Below, one piece after another: positions 14,009-15,242 of a DNA stretch of 15,242 nucleotides. This DNA comes from Promethearchaeota archaeon (lineage in GTDB: Archaea > Asgardarchaeota > Lokiarchaeia > Sigynarchaeales > SOKP01). Under the pieces are notes generated by a model. The model did not search any database. It was given only the letters and a program-made list of their open reading frames with translations, and was not told the DNA's origin. Location of the stretch: assembly GCA_016839845.1 (NCBI GenBank), contig JAEOTL010000302.1, positions 1-15,242 on the forward strand, given 5' to 3'. Numbering within the stretch: the first letter of the stretch is position 1; the number at the start of each line of letters is the position of its first letter. Both the position numbers and the translations under genes were made by a program.

Positions 14009-15242
14009 ATGAAAGTATGTTTTATTAATCCAGCACCTCGCTCATACATAATTGAACGAGGAAATGAGACTACAGGGGCATACCCTCCTTTAGGAGCCTT
14101 ATATGTCTCAGCATACCTAAAAGAAAATGGATATACCAGTCATCTCATTGATCAACACGCGACCAAAATTCCAACAGCTCGAGTTCTTGAAGAAGTTAAG
14201 AAATTAGATCCTGAAGTTGTAGCATTTAACACTTTAACAGATATTAATATGGGAAAACGAGCGACTTTTATCGCGAAAATTATCAAGGACTGGAATCCAA
14301 ATGTGAAAATTGCATTTGGTAATTACCATGCGACTTTTAATCATGATAGAATTTTAAAAAAATACCCTTACATTGATATATGTGTAAGAGGAGAAGGAGA
14401 AATAACTTTTTTTGAGTTAATAAGAACTATAGAAAGGGATAAAAATTTAAGCGAGATTCAAGGTATAACGTATAGAAAAGATAACAAAATCCATATTAAT
14501 AAAGATCGTCCCTTAATTAAGAATCTTGATGACCTTCCGTTTCCAGATAGGGATCTTTGTAAGGATATTGAATACCGTCAAAATTATGGAGGATTCAATG
14601 CCGATTATGGTAAATTTACCACAATACAATCTAGTCGTGGTTGCACATTCAATTGTACATTTTGTAGTCAAGGAAAAATATCGAATTGTACATGGAGAGC
14701 CAGATCTATTTCTCGAGTTATTGAGGAACTTGAGCTGCTCAGCAATGAGGGGTACACAAATCTTTACTGGGTGGATGGAAACTTTACTAATAATCCTCGC
14801 AGGGCTCTCAAATTATTTAGAGAAATTAAAAGAAATAAACTTCATTTTAAATGGGTATGTGATCAAAGAGTTGATTTGGTCAATAATCAGTTACTTTTTG
14901 AAATGCGAAAAGCAGGTTGTCGAACACTTTCCTTCGGTATAGAGAGTGCAAATCAAAGGATTTTGGATTATTTCAATAAAGGATTTACACCCAAAATTGC
15001 TATGGAAGCTACTAAAAAAGCAAAGAAAATGGGAATCGATTTTATTATGGGAACGTTTATTGTAGGTGCCCCGACTGAGACCTTTGAGGAAATAAAAAAT
15101 ACGTTCTTATTTGCCCAAAAATTAGATATCGATTTTCCTCAATTTCATATATTTGGGGCCCTACCGGGCTCAGAAATATGGGATCGATTAGTGCAAGAAG
15201 GAACCATAAATCCTGATAAGTTCTGGGAAAACGGGGTGAAAA
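14009..15242 (+). CDS. B12-binding-domain radical SAM enzyme, cut by the right edge
   Basis: The frame opens at ATG 14009 and stays open through the last base, giving 411 codons without a stop. It is a class B radical SAM protein. The N-terminal Rossmann-like B12-binding domain (about 1-140) starts MKVCFINPAP and includes YPPLGALYVSAYL. It also has LIDQHATK, a partial D-x-H motif with His50, and IDICVRGEGEITF. The radical SAM cysteines are Cys212, Cys216 and Cys219 (SRGCTFNCTFC). Later come WVDGNFTNN, SFGIESAN, FIVGAPTETFEE and FGALPGSEIWDRL, all family-typical. It is clearly paralogous to the protein at 7545-9002. The missing C terminus is probably about 50-100 residues. The 84-base gap before it has no strong terminator. 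TATA candidates near 13973-13980 and 13984-13992 are poorly placed, so it could be read from its own promoter or with the sulfotransferase gene. Substrate unknown. Confidence 0.9.
   Translation, partial: MKVCFINPAPRSYIIERGNETTGAYPPLGALYVSAYLKENGYTSHLIDQHATKIPTARVLEEVKKLDPEVVAFNTLTDINMGKRATFIAKIIKDWNPNVKIAFGNYHATFNHDRILKKYPYIDICVRGEGEITFFELIRTIERDKNLSEIQGITYRKDNKIHINKDRPLIKNLDDLPFPDRDLCKDIEYRQNYGGFNADYGKFTTIQSSRGCTFNCTFCSQGKISNCTWRARSISRVIEELELLSNEGYTNLYWVDGNFTNNPRRALKLFREIKRNKLHFKWVCDQRVDLVNNQLLFEMRKAGCRTLSFGIESANQRILDYFNKGFTPKIAMEATKKAKKMGIDFIMGTFIVGAPTETFEEIKNTFLFAQKLDIDFPQFHIFGALPGSEIWDRLVQEGTINPDKFWENGVK

Noticed and set aside
14526..14942. A 138-codon frame inside the right-edge radical SAM gene
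   Set aside because: The frame from 14009 encodes the radical SAM cysteines and continues without a stop to the window end. The 14526 frame is a shifted reading of the same bases with no recognisable domain.
7545..15242. The two radical SAM genes as a repeat or mobile-element duplication
   Set aside because: The similarity is at protein level in conserved family blocks. The DNA is divergent, there are no flanking repeats, and four unrelated genes lie between them.

Overview
The window looks like part of an AT-rich archaeal chromosome, probably from the Asgard group. The archaeal assignment rests on four things: an asparaginyl-tRNA synthetase of the Pyrococcus type, an archaeal-style dihydropteroate synthase, a CofE (COG1478) family ligase, and TATA-like elements about 25-30 bases upstream of many starts with very short or no leaders. 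The Asgard assignment is weaker. It leans on low GC, a probable Roadblock/LC7 fragment at the left edge and a FATP-type acyl-CoA synthetase. The window is densely coded, and no stretch above about 160 bases lacks a gene. I saw no tRNA, rRNA, CRISPR array, insertion sequence or long repeat.

Layout: (1) 3-140 (+) is the tail of a small protein, probably Roadblock/LC7, followed by a T-rich terminator. (2) 4523-189 (-) is a translation block, asnS then gatA then gatB, with gatA and gatB one base apart. There is no gatC. (3) 4704/4680-5147 (+) is a small glycine-rich membrane protein transcribed divergently from asnS. (4) 6610-5164 (-) is a CofE-like glutamate ligase followed by a GNAT acetyltransferase. 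(5) 6668-9002 (+) is a dihydropteroate synthase homologue followed, 13 bases later, by a B12-binding-domain radical SAM enzyme. Units 4 and 5 diverge from a 57-base gap with one centrally placed TATA-like element. (6) 12648-9008 (-) is a multi-pass membrane protein of unknown family, a FATP-like acyl-CoA synthetase and a nucleotide-sugar 4-epimerase, closely spaced as an operon. (7) 12788-13924 (+) is a sulfotransferase. (8) 14009 to the right edge (+) is a second B12-binding-domain radical SAM enzyme, paralogous to the first and cut by the window end.

The most interesting inference is that 5164-9002 is a pterin (folate or methanopterin-type) biosynthesis and tailoring locus. The DHPS homologue would make the pterin-arylamine bond. 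The CofE-like ligase would add glutamate, a role that a CofE homologue is reported to play in place of FolC in Chlamydia. The co-transcribed radical SAM enzyme could modify the pterin, as the radical SAM methyltransferase MJ0619 does for tetrahydromethanopterin. The right half (9008-13924) looks like cell-surface lipid and glycan chemistry: acyl activation, sugar epimerisation and sulfation. Both functional themes are inferred from families and gene order and have not been demonstrated.
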